Assembly (NCBI GenBank): GCA_039915505.1
Contig: JBDSND010000118.1
Location: 40,888 to 104,887 of the forward strand
Direction: 5' to 3'
DNA from: CAIWHR01 sp039915505
Lineage (GTDB): Bacteria > Pseudomonadota > Gammaproteobacteria > Burkholderiales > Casimicrobiaceae
Length of the DNA: 64,000 nt
Position 1 is the stretch's first letter, and each line of letters starts with the position of its first letter. Below the pieces are notes generated by a model. It saw only the letters and a program-made list of their open reading frames with translations, was not told where the DNA came from and did not search any database. Below are positions 24,045-32,241 of the stretch, piece by piece. The position numbers and the translations under genes are program-made.

Positions 24045-24517
24045 GGCGAGGTGTGCCAGGGCGCAGGCGCTTCCGACAGCGCGAAGGTGCCGTACTCCGC
24101 CGGGATGTTGATCTCGATCACCTCGAGATCGTCGGAGCGGGCGACGACGTTGTGGGCCACCCCCGCAGGCTGCGACAGCGCCCCGCCGGCCGTGAGGGTG
24201 ACTTCCTCGGCGACATCCGCGAAACGGAAGGTGAGCGAGCCTTTCAGGACGTAGACGAAATGGCCGGTCATGTCGTGCCAGTGCCAGCCGGTGGGCGCTG
24301 GAAAGGGCCGGATCGCACGAATATGCTTGGCACCGATCGCGCCCGCCGTGGCCGCGGCAAGACCGAGATCACGATATTCGACGTCGGCGCGCAGACCTTC
24401 ACGCTCGAAGCGCGCATGCGATGCGGGCTGCAAGGCGAGCGCGCTCAAGGCCTGGGCGAGCGCCAGCGGGCCCGGGTAGCGCGGTGCTGCCGGTGCGGCG
24501 GCTTCCTGATCGGCCAT
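24041..24517 (-). CDS. Cupin domain protein
   Basis: Small single-domain cupin of 158 residues, cytoplasmic. The metal-binding first motif is GWHWHDMTGHFVYVLKGSLTFRF and the second is GGALSQPAGVAHNVVA. The N-terminal 60 residues are Ala-rich and may pack against another protomer. Cupins of this sort act as dioxygenases, isomerases or ligand sensors; the exact role is not evident. A strong ribosome binding site, GAGGAGGAAGCAAG, precedes the ATG at 24517. It lies between the SDR gene and the permease, with a 4-bp overlap to the latter. Confidence 0.83.
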   Translation of the reverse strand: MADQEAAAPAAPRYPGPLALAQALSALALQPASHARFEREGLRADVEYRDLGLAAATAGAIGAKHIRAIRPFPAPTGWHWHDMTGHFVYVLKGSLTFRFADVAEEVTLTAGGALSQPAGVAHNVVARSDDLEVIEINIPAEYGTFALSEAPAPWHTSP

Positions 24518-24636
24518 CTTGCTTCCTCCTCGTGCCCTGTCCCGGGCCTTCATTCAATTGCCGACCCATGGCGGCGACTCGCCCCCTATTCTGGCACGCG
24601 TTACCGGCATTGCGTATGCATCGCGGGCAACGCCAA

Positions 24637-25416
24637 CTACATGGTGACGTTGACGGCGCCGCCGTCGATCAACAGGTTGTGGGCGACGATGAAGCCGGCA
24701 TCGGCGCTGCACAAGAATGCGCACGCCTTGCCGAACTCCTCCGGCGAACCGAACCGTCCTGCGGGCACCTCCGCACGGCGCGCCGCGGCGAATGCGTCGA
24801 AGTCCTGGCCCGCCTTGGCCGAGCGCTTGCGCAGGCCGTCGACCGTACGCGCGGTGTCGAACGGCCCTGGCAGCAGATTGTTGATGGTCACGTTGTGCCG
24901 CGCGACCTGGCGCGCGAGCCCCGCCACGAAGCCGGTGAGCCCGGTGCGCGCACCGTTGGAGAGGCCAAGGTCGGGCAAGGGGGCCCGGACCGACCGCGAC
25001 GTGATGTTGACGATGCGGCCGAAGCGACGCTCGATCATCCCGTCGATCACGGCGCGGATCAGCATGATCGGCGTGATCATGTTGTCGTTGACGGCCTTCT
25101 GCCACGTCGCTTCGTCCCAGTCGCGGAAATCGCCGATGGGTGGGCCGCCGGCGTTGTTGACCAGGATGTCGGGGGCCGGACACGCGGCGAGCACCTGCGC
25201 GCGTCCTTCGGGGGTGGTGATATCACACGCGACCGCGGTCACCTGCACGCCCGTGGCACGGCGAATCTCGTCAGCGGTGGCCTCGAGGGTGTCGCGTGAG
25301 CGTGCATTGAGCACGAGGTCGACGCCTTCGCTGGCCAGCGCCATGGCGCAGCCCTTGCCCAATCCCTGGCTCGATGCGCACACGATAGCCTTGCGATGGC
25401 GGATGGCGTAGTCCAT
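24637..25416 (-). CDS. Short-chain dehydrogenase-like protein lacking the YxxxK motif
   Basis: Rossmann-fold SDR of 259 residues. The cofactor loop is CASSQGLGKG near 13-22 (a variant of TGxxxGxG), followed by NNAG at 87-90 and the active-site Ser140 in NITS. The YxxxK pair is replaced by Ser153 and Arg157 in LGLSNGARTGL. Close relatives with SNGAR are often annotated as oxidoreductases, but classical dehydrogenase chemistry needs the Tyr and Lys, so the reaction is uncertain. The ATG at 25416 is preferred to a TTG at 25425. It sits between the amidohydrolase and cupin genes in the operon. Confidence 0.85.
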   Translation of the reverse strand: MDYAIRHRKAIVCASSQGLGKGCAMALASEGVDLVLNARSRDTLEATADEIRRATGVQVTAVACDITTPEGRAQVLAACPAPDILVNNAGGPPIGDFRDWDEATWQKAVNDNMITPIMLIRAVIDGMIERRFGRIVNITSRSVRAPLPDLGLSNGARTGLTGFVAGLARQVARHNVTINNLLPGPFDTARTVDGLRKRSAKAGQDFDAFAAARRAEVPAGRFGSPEEFGKACAFLCSADAGFIVAHNLLIDGGAVNVTM

Positions 25417-25455
25417 GCTGATCAATCCCAGGTCTGACGGTTCGGTGGCGGAGGG

Positions 25456-26739
25456 TCAGGCGGCGTGACGCTCTTGCCGCGCTGGGCGCGAGGGCGGTGC
25501 CTTGTGAAACACGCCGTCCTTCATGATGGCGAGCAATCGCTCGCGCTGCTGGAGGATGTCGATGTCGGCGAGCGGGTCGCCGTCCACGAGCAACAGGTCG
25601 GCGAGCGCGCCCTCGCGTATGACGCCGAGCTCGCCCGGCCGGCCCATGAGCTCGCCGCCGAGGCGGGTCGCGGCGACGATCGCCTCCATCGGCGAGAAGC
25701 CCATCAGGTCGACGAAGAAGCGCAGGTCGCGCGCGTTGTTGCCGTGCGGGTTCCAGGCGAAGCCATAGTCGCCTCCCGGCAGCACCCGCACACCCCGCCG
25801 CTTGAGCTCGATCATGCGCTCGACCGTCATGGCGAGATCGCGCTCGACGCGTGCCCGCAGCGCCGGAGTCGACGGCAGGCCGTGGCGCCCGGATTCGTGC
25901 AGTCGGGTCCAGGTGACCGACATCGCCGGGGCGACGAACACGCGGTCCTTATGCGCCTCGAGCAGGTCGAGCGCCTCGGTATCGGCACAGGTCGCGTGGT
26001 AGATCACGTCGACCCCGTGGCGCACGCACATCTTGATCGAGGCAGCGCTGCGCGCATGGGCGGCGACATGCTTGCCCCGTTCCCTCGCGACCTCGCACAC
26101 GGCAGCCACCTCGTCGTCGGACATGAGGGTCTGTGCCGAGGGAATGGCCGGCGTGGAGGTGTCGCCGGAGGGCACGATCTTGAGCACATCGACGCCCTCG
26201 CGGCAGGCTTCGCGCGCGGCGCGCCGGAACTCCACCGGACCGTCGCAGGGCAGGGTGTACATCGCCTCGCCCGGGTCGAGATGCAGTTGCCGGAGATCCC
26301 CGACACCACCCGTGACGGTGAACTGCACGCTCGCAGCGAGCAGGCGCGGGCCGGGGAACTGGCCGCTGTCGATGGCATTGCGGGTAACGACGTCCAGCCG
26401 CGGCTTGGTCGCGGCCGCCGAGAAGCACGACGTAAAGCCGGAATCGAGATAGAGCCGCGCGTGGGCCAGGGTCAATAGCAGGTGCTCTTCCACCGGCAAC
26501 GACGAGAGCGCGTGCGGCGTGGCCTGGTCGACGAATGACAGGTGCGCGTGCGGCTCGATGAGGCCCGGCATGAGAGTCGCGCCCGTGCCGTCGATCCGCA
26601 CGGTGCCATCGGGCGCGCGCAACTCCCCGGCACGGCCTACTGCGCTAATCCGGTTGCCCGCGACCAGCACGTCGGCCAGCACCGGCGCTGCACCGGAGCC
26701 ATCGATCACGGTCGCGTTGGTAAAGAGTGTGGCGGTCAT
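25456..26739 (-). CDS. Metal-dependent amidohydrolase (imidazolonepropionase/prolidase-like)
   Basis: Amidohydrolase-superfamily TIM barrel of 427 residues. Metal ligands are visible: EPHAHLSF (first HxH), the Lys in DVLKIVPSG, AAHARS, IYHAT, and the late Asp in LPGGDYG. The N- and C-terminal beta sandwich segments (TATLFTNATVIDGSG and GALADLLLVDGDPLADI) are typical. Known relatives hydrolyse cyclic amides, dipeptides or organophosphates; the natural substrate here is not known. It is the first gene of the minus-strand operon and is likely to give the first chemical step after uptake by transporter 2. Confidence 0.88.
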   Translation of the reverse strand: MTATLFTNATVIDGSGAAPVLADVLVAGNRISAVGRAGELRAPDGTVRIDGTGATLMPGLIEPHAHLSFVDQATPHALSSLPVEEHLLLTLAHARLYLDSGFTSCFSAAATKPRLDVVTRNAIDSGQFPGPRLLAASVQFTVTGGVGDLRQLHLDPGEAMYTLPCDGPVEFRRAAREACREGVDVLKIVPSGDTSTPAIPSAQTLMSDDEVAAVCEVARERGKHVAAHARSAASIKMCVRHGVDVIYHATCADTEALDLLEAHKDRVFVAPAMSVTWTRLHESGRHGLPSTPALRARVERDLAMTVERMIELKRRGVRVLPGGDYGFAWNPHGNNARDLRFFVDLMGFSPMEAIVAATRLGGELMGRPGELGVIREGALADLLLVDGDPLADIDILQQRERLLAIMKDGVFHKAPPSRPARQERHAA

Positions 26740-26865
26740 GCGGACCTAGTGTCCCGAATCGGAAGTGTGCTGCACAAGAAGGGCGAGAAACGGCGCACCG
26801 CTTCGTCGCTCGCCTTGCGAAGGCCCTGGAGGTAGCTAACCGCGATCTATCGGGAACGTCATTCC

Positions 26866-26893
26866 ATTATCTCCGCACGTGCGCTAGAGTCAA
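26866..26893 (-). promoter_or_regulatory. Candidate sigma70 promoter of the amidohydrolase operon
   Basis: On the minus strand, TTGACT (26893-26888) and GATAAT (26871-26866) are 16 bp apart. Transcription would start near 26859, about 120 bp before the amidohydrolase ATG. The long leader shows no riboswitch I recognise. Confidence 0.55.
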
Positions 26894-26924
26894 GTTCGGT
26901 GCGATTCAGCGGTGGGAGGCAGCG

Positions 26925-27626
26925 GTGGGACTTTTGGGAAGCGGTGCAGTGGTGATCTGGCACGACATCGTGCCCGAGGGACGCGACGTCTTCTACGCGT
27001 GGCATGGCGAGGAGCACATGCCGGAGCGCGCCGCGGTGCCCGGATTCCTCCGCGGCCGTCGCTACGTCGCCGAGCACGGCACCCCGGAGTTCTTCAACTT
27101 GTACGAGACCGCCTCGGCGTCCGTGCTGTCGGGTCGGGACTATCTCGAGCGGCTGAATCATCCGACGCCGCGGACACGGGCGACGGTCGTGCATTTCCGC
27201 AACGTCGCGCGCGCGCTCTGCGACGTCGTAGCGAGTCACGGATGCGGTGACGGCGGGTTGATCGCGACCCTGCGTTATGACGTCGGGCCCGATCGCGCCG
27301 CCGACCACCGCGCCGTCATGCGGTCCAAGGTTTCAGCACTTGCCAGCGAGCCCGGGGTCGCGGGCGCCCATTGCCTGCTCGCCGACCTGGCGGCGAGCGG
27401 CGTCGAGACCGCGGAACGACGCGCACGGGCCAGTGCCACCGACATGCCGGGTGCCGTCGTCCTGGTCGAGTGGTGGGCCGATTGCGAGGCGTTGCGTGAA
27501 CGCTGCACGGCGCTTGTGCAGGATGGCGCGTTCGCAGCGGCGGTCACGCCGCCGGAGCTCGGCATCTACCGGCTGCAGAATGCGTGCGCCCTGCACCATC
27601 CCGGCGCGCCAACCGGGCGCGCTTAG
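26925..27626 (+). CDS. Protein of unknown function, possible tandem dimeric alpha/beta barrel
   Basis: I do not recognise this gene securely. The 233-residue product has no signal peptide. The first half carries VIWHDIVPEGRDVFYAWHGEEHMPERAAVPGFLRGRRYV, which is similar in style to EthD- or DUF4286-like stress/dimeric barrel proteins; the second half has a weaker similar pattern (LIATLRYDVGPDRAADHRAVM, then FAAAVTPPELGIYRL). A GTG at 26925 with GGGAGG five bases upstream is the best start. It is divergent from the amidohydrolase operon, so it may belong to the same pathway. A catalytic role is not evident. Confidence 0.65.
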   Translation: MGLLGSGAVVIWHDIVPEGRDVFYAWHGEEHMPERAAVPGFLRGRRYVAEHGTPEFFNLYETASASVLSGRDYLERLNHPTPRTRATVVHFRNVARALCDVVASHGCGDGGLIATLRYDVGPDRAADHRAVMRSKVSALASEPGVAGAHCLLADLAASGVETAERRARASATDMPGAVVLVEWWADCEALRERCTALVQDGAFAAAVTPPELGIYRLQNACALHHPGAPTGRA

Positions 27627-27742
27627 CGCTGCCTCCGGCACCGCATCGCGGGCGCAGCACCCCGAGTCGCGCTGCCTCGCCGAAAAGCTGCGCTGGGCGC
27701 GTTACGCCGGGCACGCAAGTACGCAGGCCGGCGCCCCCGTGG

Positions 27743-28600
27743 CTAGCGTAAACCGGGGGGCGCGTCGATGCGGGGACGACCCTCGACCGGCGCGCCCACC
27801 TCCGGAAAGATGTCCCGACAGCTTGCGTAGATCGATCCGACGAATACCGGCGCGAGCACGATCCAGCCGAGCCCCATCGGGATGCTGGCCACGATCGCGA
27901 AGAACATGAAGAGCAGGCCATACACCAGCAACGGCGTCATGTTGCGCAAGCTGGCATCGAAGCTGGCCTTAAGCGCCACCGTGGGTGTATCGCCACGCAG
28001 CGCGATCAGGGCCGGCGCGAACCAGTAGGCCATCATCAGGGGTGCGCCGAGGACGAGCACGATGAGCAGGGCCACGATGGCTGCCGTGCCATAGGTCACG
28101 AGGGTATCCATCGGGGCAAGCGCGGGATCGACGTTGAGGATGGACGAAAGGCTTGCGAAGCCGAAGATCGCGACACAGATGCCGATCGCGATGAGCCATA
28201 CCACGAACCAGCCCGCGACGTAGAGCAGGGTGGCGACGACGAGCGGGCCGACGCGGGAATCGAAGCAGGCGAAGAGATGCCCGAACGTCAGCGGCGCGCC
28301 CCGGTCGAGGTCGCGGGCGCCGACGAGGAGACCGGCACCCAGGATCGGGTACAACAAGGTCGAGGCGAGCTGGCCGAGGATCGGGATCATCGCCAAGGCG
28401 AACACCACCACGACGAGGGTGATCGTCATCAGGATCCACATCCCCGGGGCGGCCTTGAAGAGGCGCCAGCCGGCGCTCCACCAGGCCGCGCCGTGACCGG
28501 CGCCGACGGCCCAGCCGCCGGGCGGGGGCGACGTTGCCGGTCCGGGCCCCGGTGACGGGAGTCCCGATGGCGGCGATGGCGGATCGATTCGCGTTTCCAT
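27743..28600 (-). CDS. BPSS1780-like membrane protein with Pro/Gly-rich N-terminus
   Basis: Predicted inner-membrane protein of 285 residues, function unknown. A Pro/Gly-rich N-terminal tail (residues about 4-40) precedes a membrane domain with spans such as WILMTITLVVVVFALAMIPI, LVVATLLYVAGWFVVWLIAIG, IVALLIVLVLGAPLMMAYW and LVYGLLFMFFAIVASIPMGL. It is a paralogue of the protein at 11643-12446, sharing the C-terminal CRDIF motif. The ATG at 28600 begins the conserved part; upstream in-frame sequence is not protein-like. It is convergent with the gene ending at 27626, leaving 116 bp with no clear terminator. Confidence 0.78.
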   Translation of the reverse strand: METRIDPPSPPSGLPSPGPGPATSPPPGGWAVGAGHGAAWWSAGWRLFKAAPGMWILMTITLVVVVFALAMIPILGQLASTLLYPILGAGLLVGARDLDRGAPLTFGHLFACFDSRVGPLVVATLLYVAGWFVVWLIAIGICVAIFGFASLSSILNVDPALAPMDTLVTYGTAAIVALLIVLVLGAPLMMAYWFAPALIALRGDTPTVALKASFDASLRNMTPLLVYGLLFMFFAIVASIPMGLGWIVLAPVFVGSIYASCRDIFPEVGAPVEGRPRIDAPPGLR

Positions 28601-28900
28601 CCGTAGTAGGCACAAAGGGCTGGTGGTCACGTTAGCACACCTCTCGCGACTCCGCGGTTCGGTGCGTTCATTCGATTTCGCGGCCATGCCGGGCGAAGAA
28701 CCTTCGACAGCACCCGGCCCTCGAGCGGACGCTACCGAAGGGAGCTGCCCTACGTCAGATGACCGCGCCTGTGACAGCCGCGGGCTGGCGCAGGTGGGTT
28801 CAGCGCTGGCGGCGGCATTCAGCGTCAACCCTGCCCGGCGTCACCGCCAGGAGAATCGGCCGATTAGAGCGCCCCCTGATGCCAGACGGAAGTCGCTCCA
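28601..28900. other. Gene-free stretch
   Basis: About 300 bases between the start of the BPSS1780-like gene and the stop of the Asp-box gene, both on the minus strand. It must hold the promoter of the former and the 3' end of the latter, but I see no convincing boxes or hairpin. Open frames here are antisense or random. Confidence 0.5.
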
Positions 28901-31417
28901 TCACCGCGCCGGCTGCGCGGGATAGACCCCGAAACGGATGCCCTCCGGCAGGAACTGCGGGAAGTGCTGCCGCACGAACAGGTCCTCATCGGGCGCGGTG
29001 GTATAGAAGTGCGCGCCGGTCGTGGCGTTGTAGAACCGATAGGCGCCAACCGTTCCTGGTTCGGATTCCGTGAAGGCGTAGTACGCCACGCCTTCGGGCG
29101 AGAACTCCAGGTACGTGGCGATGATGTAAGCACGTTCGGCCGCATCGGCGGTGTAGAAATGCGTGCCCGTGCGGCTGTTGTAGAACCGGTAGATCGGAAT
29201 CGCGCCAGGCGCCGGAGACGCCAGCGCCCAGAACGCAGTCCCTTCATCCAGGAACTGCGGGTAGGTCGCCAGCACGAACGCGCGCTCGGCTGCCGATGCC
29301 GTATAGAAGTGCGCGCCGGTCTGCTCGTTGTAGAACCGGAAGATCGGCACGAACTGGCCGGCAGGGTCGAACGTGAACTCCCAGACACCCGAGTCCGTCC
29401 CGGCGATCAGGGTCGTTCGATTGCGTGTAGGTGCGGGCGCGGCGAGTGCGAGTGCGTTGGTCGACAGCGACGACGAGCCGGGCACGAGTGCCCATTGACC
29501 CTCTGGAGTGCTCGCGTAGATGCCGCGGTCCGTGCCGAGGTAGATCACCCTCGGCTGGGCGCTCCAATGCACGGCGATGGCCCGGATGGGAATGGCAGGA
29601 TCGAAGCTATCGCCCAGCGAGGTCCAGTGCACGCCGGCGTCGTGGCTGGCATAGAGGCGGGAACCGAGCTGGCCGAATACCACCATCTCATTGGAGTTGT
29701 GCGGATCGATCGAAATGGTGACGCCGTACCCGGTTGCACCCTCGCGTGCGAAGTCATGGACCATGGTCCAGGTATCCCCGCCATCGTCGGACATGCGCAG
29801 CGTCTCCAGTTCCATGGCCCACAACCTGGCGGCGTCCTGCGGGTCGATGGCGATCGCTCCTATGCTCAGAAAGATCTGGTTGTTCCCGCCTTGCCAATTC
29901 CTGCTCTTATCGGACCAGGTGCGACCCCCGTCCGTGCTCACCGCCAATGCTCCGGAGTAGGCGTTGCCCGCTACGCCGGGGTAGAAATGACCCGCGGCAA
30001 AGAGGGTATCGGACCGGCGCGGCGCGATGGCCAGCTGATCGACGATGCCCGACGCGATACGCTCGGTGAGGACTTCCCAGGTGAGTCCACCGTCGACTGT
30101 CCGTTGCAGACGATTGCCCGTAATGACGTAGGTAGGTCCGCTGATGGGATGCGTGGCGAGCGCCCCGATTCCCTCAAGGGGCGACAGCGGTGGGGTACGG
30201 TCCTGCCACAGCGCCGTGGAGGCATCGCGCGCAGCCAGTCGACTCGCGACACCGTTCGAGCCCCGTGCAAGGATTGCGAAATAGTGGAATGCATTCACGC
30301 CACCGACGCGTATCTGGTCCACGATCGCACCCGGCAACCAGTCGCTGCGCGGCGCAAAAGTCCGTGCCCCGTCACTGCTGCGCATCACGCCATAACCGAG
30401 GTCCCCCGCATACACCACGTTCGCTGTTGCCATTGCTGCTGGAACGAGTTTGTTGCCCGTCGGCGATAGCAACGGCCGCCAGGTAGCCCCACGGTCATCG
30501 CTACGCCAAGCGCCCGACGAAATCGTGAACTGCATGACGTTCGAAGCGTCCGGCGCAACGGCGAGCCGGGCGGTCACGTTCCCCGGAGGTATCCCGTCGG
30601 GGAGTGTGCCGCGCAAGGTCCATGTCGATCCGCCATCGGTGGATTCATAGAGGCGAACCGGCATGCTCCCACTGGCGTTGCTGCCGGCAAGGTAAACGTG
30701 GCGGGGATCAGATGCATCCGGCGCAATTGCAGCCGGAGCAAATTCGGCCGGCAAATCGGTCGCGAGCGCAGTCCAGTTCGCACCCCCGTCCACCGATTTG
30801 TAGAGGCCGGAGGCAGCGAGCGCATAGAGGTTGCCACTACCACTCCGGTCGACGGCAAAGTCGCGCAGCGCACCCGCGACGGGCGTGATGTCGCGCCATG
30901 TCGCGCCATCGTCTGCGCTGACCCAAAGATACCGCTCACCGGCATAGAGTTTCGGCGCGGAACCGGCGACATGCTCGACGCGGAAGAAGTATGCACCGCC
31001 GGACGGCGTACCCTGCCCGACGTGGCCTGGAACGGGTGTCCAGTGGACTCCGCCATCGGTGCTCCTGGCGATCTCGGAGCAGTACGTGAAGACTGGGCCG
31101 ACGGTCGCGGCGTAAAAGGTATCCAGGTTGGTGGCGGACCGCGTCAGGGCGGTTACCGACTGATTGGCGCACGAGGATCCGCGGAAGGGAAGTTCCACCC
31201 CCGCCCAGCTCTGCCCTCCATCAGGGGAGCGGTACAGCGACCGCGGACGTGACACAAATACCCGCCCCTGCTCAGCAGCTTCGGCCTCGATGAAGCTCCA
31301 AGACTCGCGCGGGCCGCTCGTCGTCCAGGCATTGATGCCGGCCCAGGTGGAGGGCGAGAACCAGCAGGTCAGCGCGAGCAATGTCGGCAACGCGGCGAAG
31401 ATACAGAATTGATTCAT
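28901..31417 (-). CDS. Secreted Asp-box (BNR) beta-propeller protein with C-terminal DUF5648 domain
   Basis: Exported protein of 838 residues. The leader is MNQFCIFAALPTLLALTCWF followed by SPSTWA. The body has about eleven Asp-box-like motifs (SPDGGQSW, STDGGVHW, SADDGATW, SVDGGANW, STDGGSTW, TVDGGLTW, STDGGRTW, SDDGGDTW and others), the pattern of sortilin/Vps10- or sialidase-like propellers. The last 140 residues hold three repeats of RFYNxxTGxHFYT, the DUF5648 module. No sialidase catalytic residues can be assigned; carbohydrate or surface binding is plausible. A GGAG seven bases before the ATG at 31417 fixes the start. It stands alone in an accessory region. Confidence 0.82.
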   Translation of the reverse strand: MNQFCIFAALPTLLALTCWFSPSTWAGINAWTTSGPRESWSFIEAEAAEQGRVFVSRPRSLYRSPDGGQSWAGVELPFRGSSCANQSVTALTRSATNLDTFYAATVGPVFTYCSEIARSTDGGVHWTPVPGHVGQGTPSGGAYFFRVEHVAGSAPKLYAGERYLWVSADDGATWRDITPVAGALRDFAVDRSGSGNLYALAASGLYKSVDGGANWTALATDLPAEFAPAAIAPDASDPRHVYLAGSNASGSMPVRLYESTDGGSTWTLRGTLPDGIPPGNVTARLAVAPDASNVMQFTISSGAWRSDDRGATWRPLLSPTGNKLVPAAMATANVVYAGDLGYGVMRSSDGARTFAPRSDWLPGAIVDQIRVGGVNAFHYFAILARGSNGVASRLAARDASTALWQDRTPPLSPLEGIGALATHPISGPTYVITGNRLQRTVDGGLTWEVLTERIASGIVDQLAIAPRRSDTLFAAGHFYPGVAGNAYSGALAVSTDGGRTWSDKSRNWQGGNNQIFLSIGAIAIDPQDAARLWAMELETLRMSDDGGDTWTMVHDFAREGATGYGVTISIDPHNSNEMVVFGQLGSRLYASHDAGVHWTSLGDSFDPAIPIRAIAVHWSAQPRVIYLGTDRGIYASTPEGQWALVPGSSSLSTNALALAAPAPTRNRTTLIAGTDSGVWEFTFDPAGQFVPIFRFYNEQTGAHFYTASAAERAFVLATYPQFLDEGTAFWALASPAPGAIPIYRFYNSRTGTHFYTADAAERAYIIATYLEFSPEGVAYYAFTESEPGTVGAYRFYNATTGAHFYTTAPDEDLFVRQHFPQFLPEGIRFGVYPAQPAR

Positions 31418-31466
31418 CGATGCTCCAGGGGACCGGCGGCGCGAGCAATCGGACCGGCGCCTGAGT

Positions 31467-31479
31467 GTTCGCAACGAAC
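31467..31479. repeat. Short inverted repeat upstream of the Asp-box gene
   Basis: GTTCG-CAA-CGAAC is a perfect 5-bp inverted repeat with a 3-bp loop, about 50 bp before the Asp-box start codon. It could be an operator half-pair or chance. Confidence 0.3.
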
Positions 31480-31692
31480 GAGAAGACCGCGGAAGAAGGC
31501 GCGCCCGAAGCCACGCGTACAACGTCGCTGAACGACGACATCGGACAGGCGCGCCAACATTGAACTGCGCGCGCGTGGAGTTAGACTGAGACCAGCAAAC
31601 ACGCGGATCCCTTCATCCTATCTATTCACACCTCTTGTTGCCGGGGCACCGCCGTTCGATCGGCTGTGCGGATCACCCCGACATTCCTGCCA

Positions 31693-32000
31693 ATGCTAGC
31701 TCTGCTTTCCCGCGTTCGCGGCACACTGTGCTTCCTGCTCCTCGCCGTAGTCGCAAACGTCGCGTGCGCGCTCCCTTCGGATCTCGTCGGGCCGCCGGTA
31801 GTGCTCGGTCCTGATCAGTACTTTGAGGGCCTTCCTCCATACGTGGTTCGGCAGCCCACGGCAACCTAGTGGTCGCGATCAGTGCGGCAACGAGCAGTTC
31901 GCAGGTCGCGCAAGGGCTCGTGCGGGTGGGTACCGATGGCTCGGTGGATCGATCGCTGCTCTCGCCGATTCGGCACGGACTTGGCCGGTCATTGTGCTAC
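31693..32000 (+). pseudogene. Truncated, frameshifted delta-60-repeat secreted protein
   Basis: A remnant of a secreted protein. The first frame, from the ATG at 31693, gives a signal-peptide-like leader (CFLLLAVVANVACALPSD) and then EGLPPYVVRQP before a TAG at 31867. Shifting frame near 31850-31865 restores QPHGNLVVAISAATSSS followed by GLVRVGTDGSVDRSLLS, which fits the delta-60 repeat consensus (dGkLvVaG ... rlnaDGslD). The similarity stops near 31970-32000, just before the toxin-antitoxin genes, where only one repeat is left. Such proteins normally have many repeats, so nearly the whole gene has been lost. Confidence 0.65.
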
Positions 32001-32003
32001 AAT
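31998..32003 (+). promoter_or_regulatory. Candidate -10 box of the toxin-antitoxin operon
   Basis: TACAAT lies 23 bp before the antitoxin ATG. No good -35 box is found at the standard spacing, which may reflect autoregulation or the recent junction here. Confidence 0.4.
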
Positions 32004-32025
32004 GTCTTACACGTGGAGATTAGGG

Positions 32026-32241
32026 ATGACTACGCTGACCATTCGTCTTGACCCCAAGTTGGAGAAGGCCCTCGATCGAGTGGCCAAGAGTACCGGACGG
32101 ACCAAGAGTGAGATCGCCCGGGAAGCGATCAGGCGTCAGGTCGCCGTCGCGCGCTTTCGGGAGCTCCGTAGAAGGAGCTTGCCGTTTGCCGAAGCGCAAG
32201 GTCTCGTGACCGACGAGGACGTGTTCCGCTTCGTTTCGTGA
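32026..32241 (+). CDS. CopG/ribbon-helix-helix antitoxin
   Basis: DNA-binding antitoxin of 71 residues. The ribbon-helix-helix N-terminus is TTLTIRLDPKLEKALDRVAKSTGRTKSEIAREAIRRQV: a beta strand, then two helices. The C-terminal third (RSLPFAEAQGLVTDEDVFRFVS) is likely to wrap the toxin. A GGAG nine bases upstream supports the ATG at 32026, although the frame opens earlier. The stop overlaps the toxin GTG as GTGA. Autorepression of the promoter by the antitoxin-toxin complex is typical of the family. Confidence 0.88.
   Translation: MTTLTIRLDPKLEKALDRVAKSTGRTKSEIAREAIRRQVAVARFRELRRRSLPFAEAQGLVTDEDVFRFVS

Noticed and set aside
31585..31625. CTGAGA-like sequence as a possible thiamin (THI-box) riboswitch
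   Set aside because: The surrounding conserved helices and the downstream ACCTGATC-type segment are absent, and the nearby genes are not thiamin-related.
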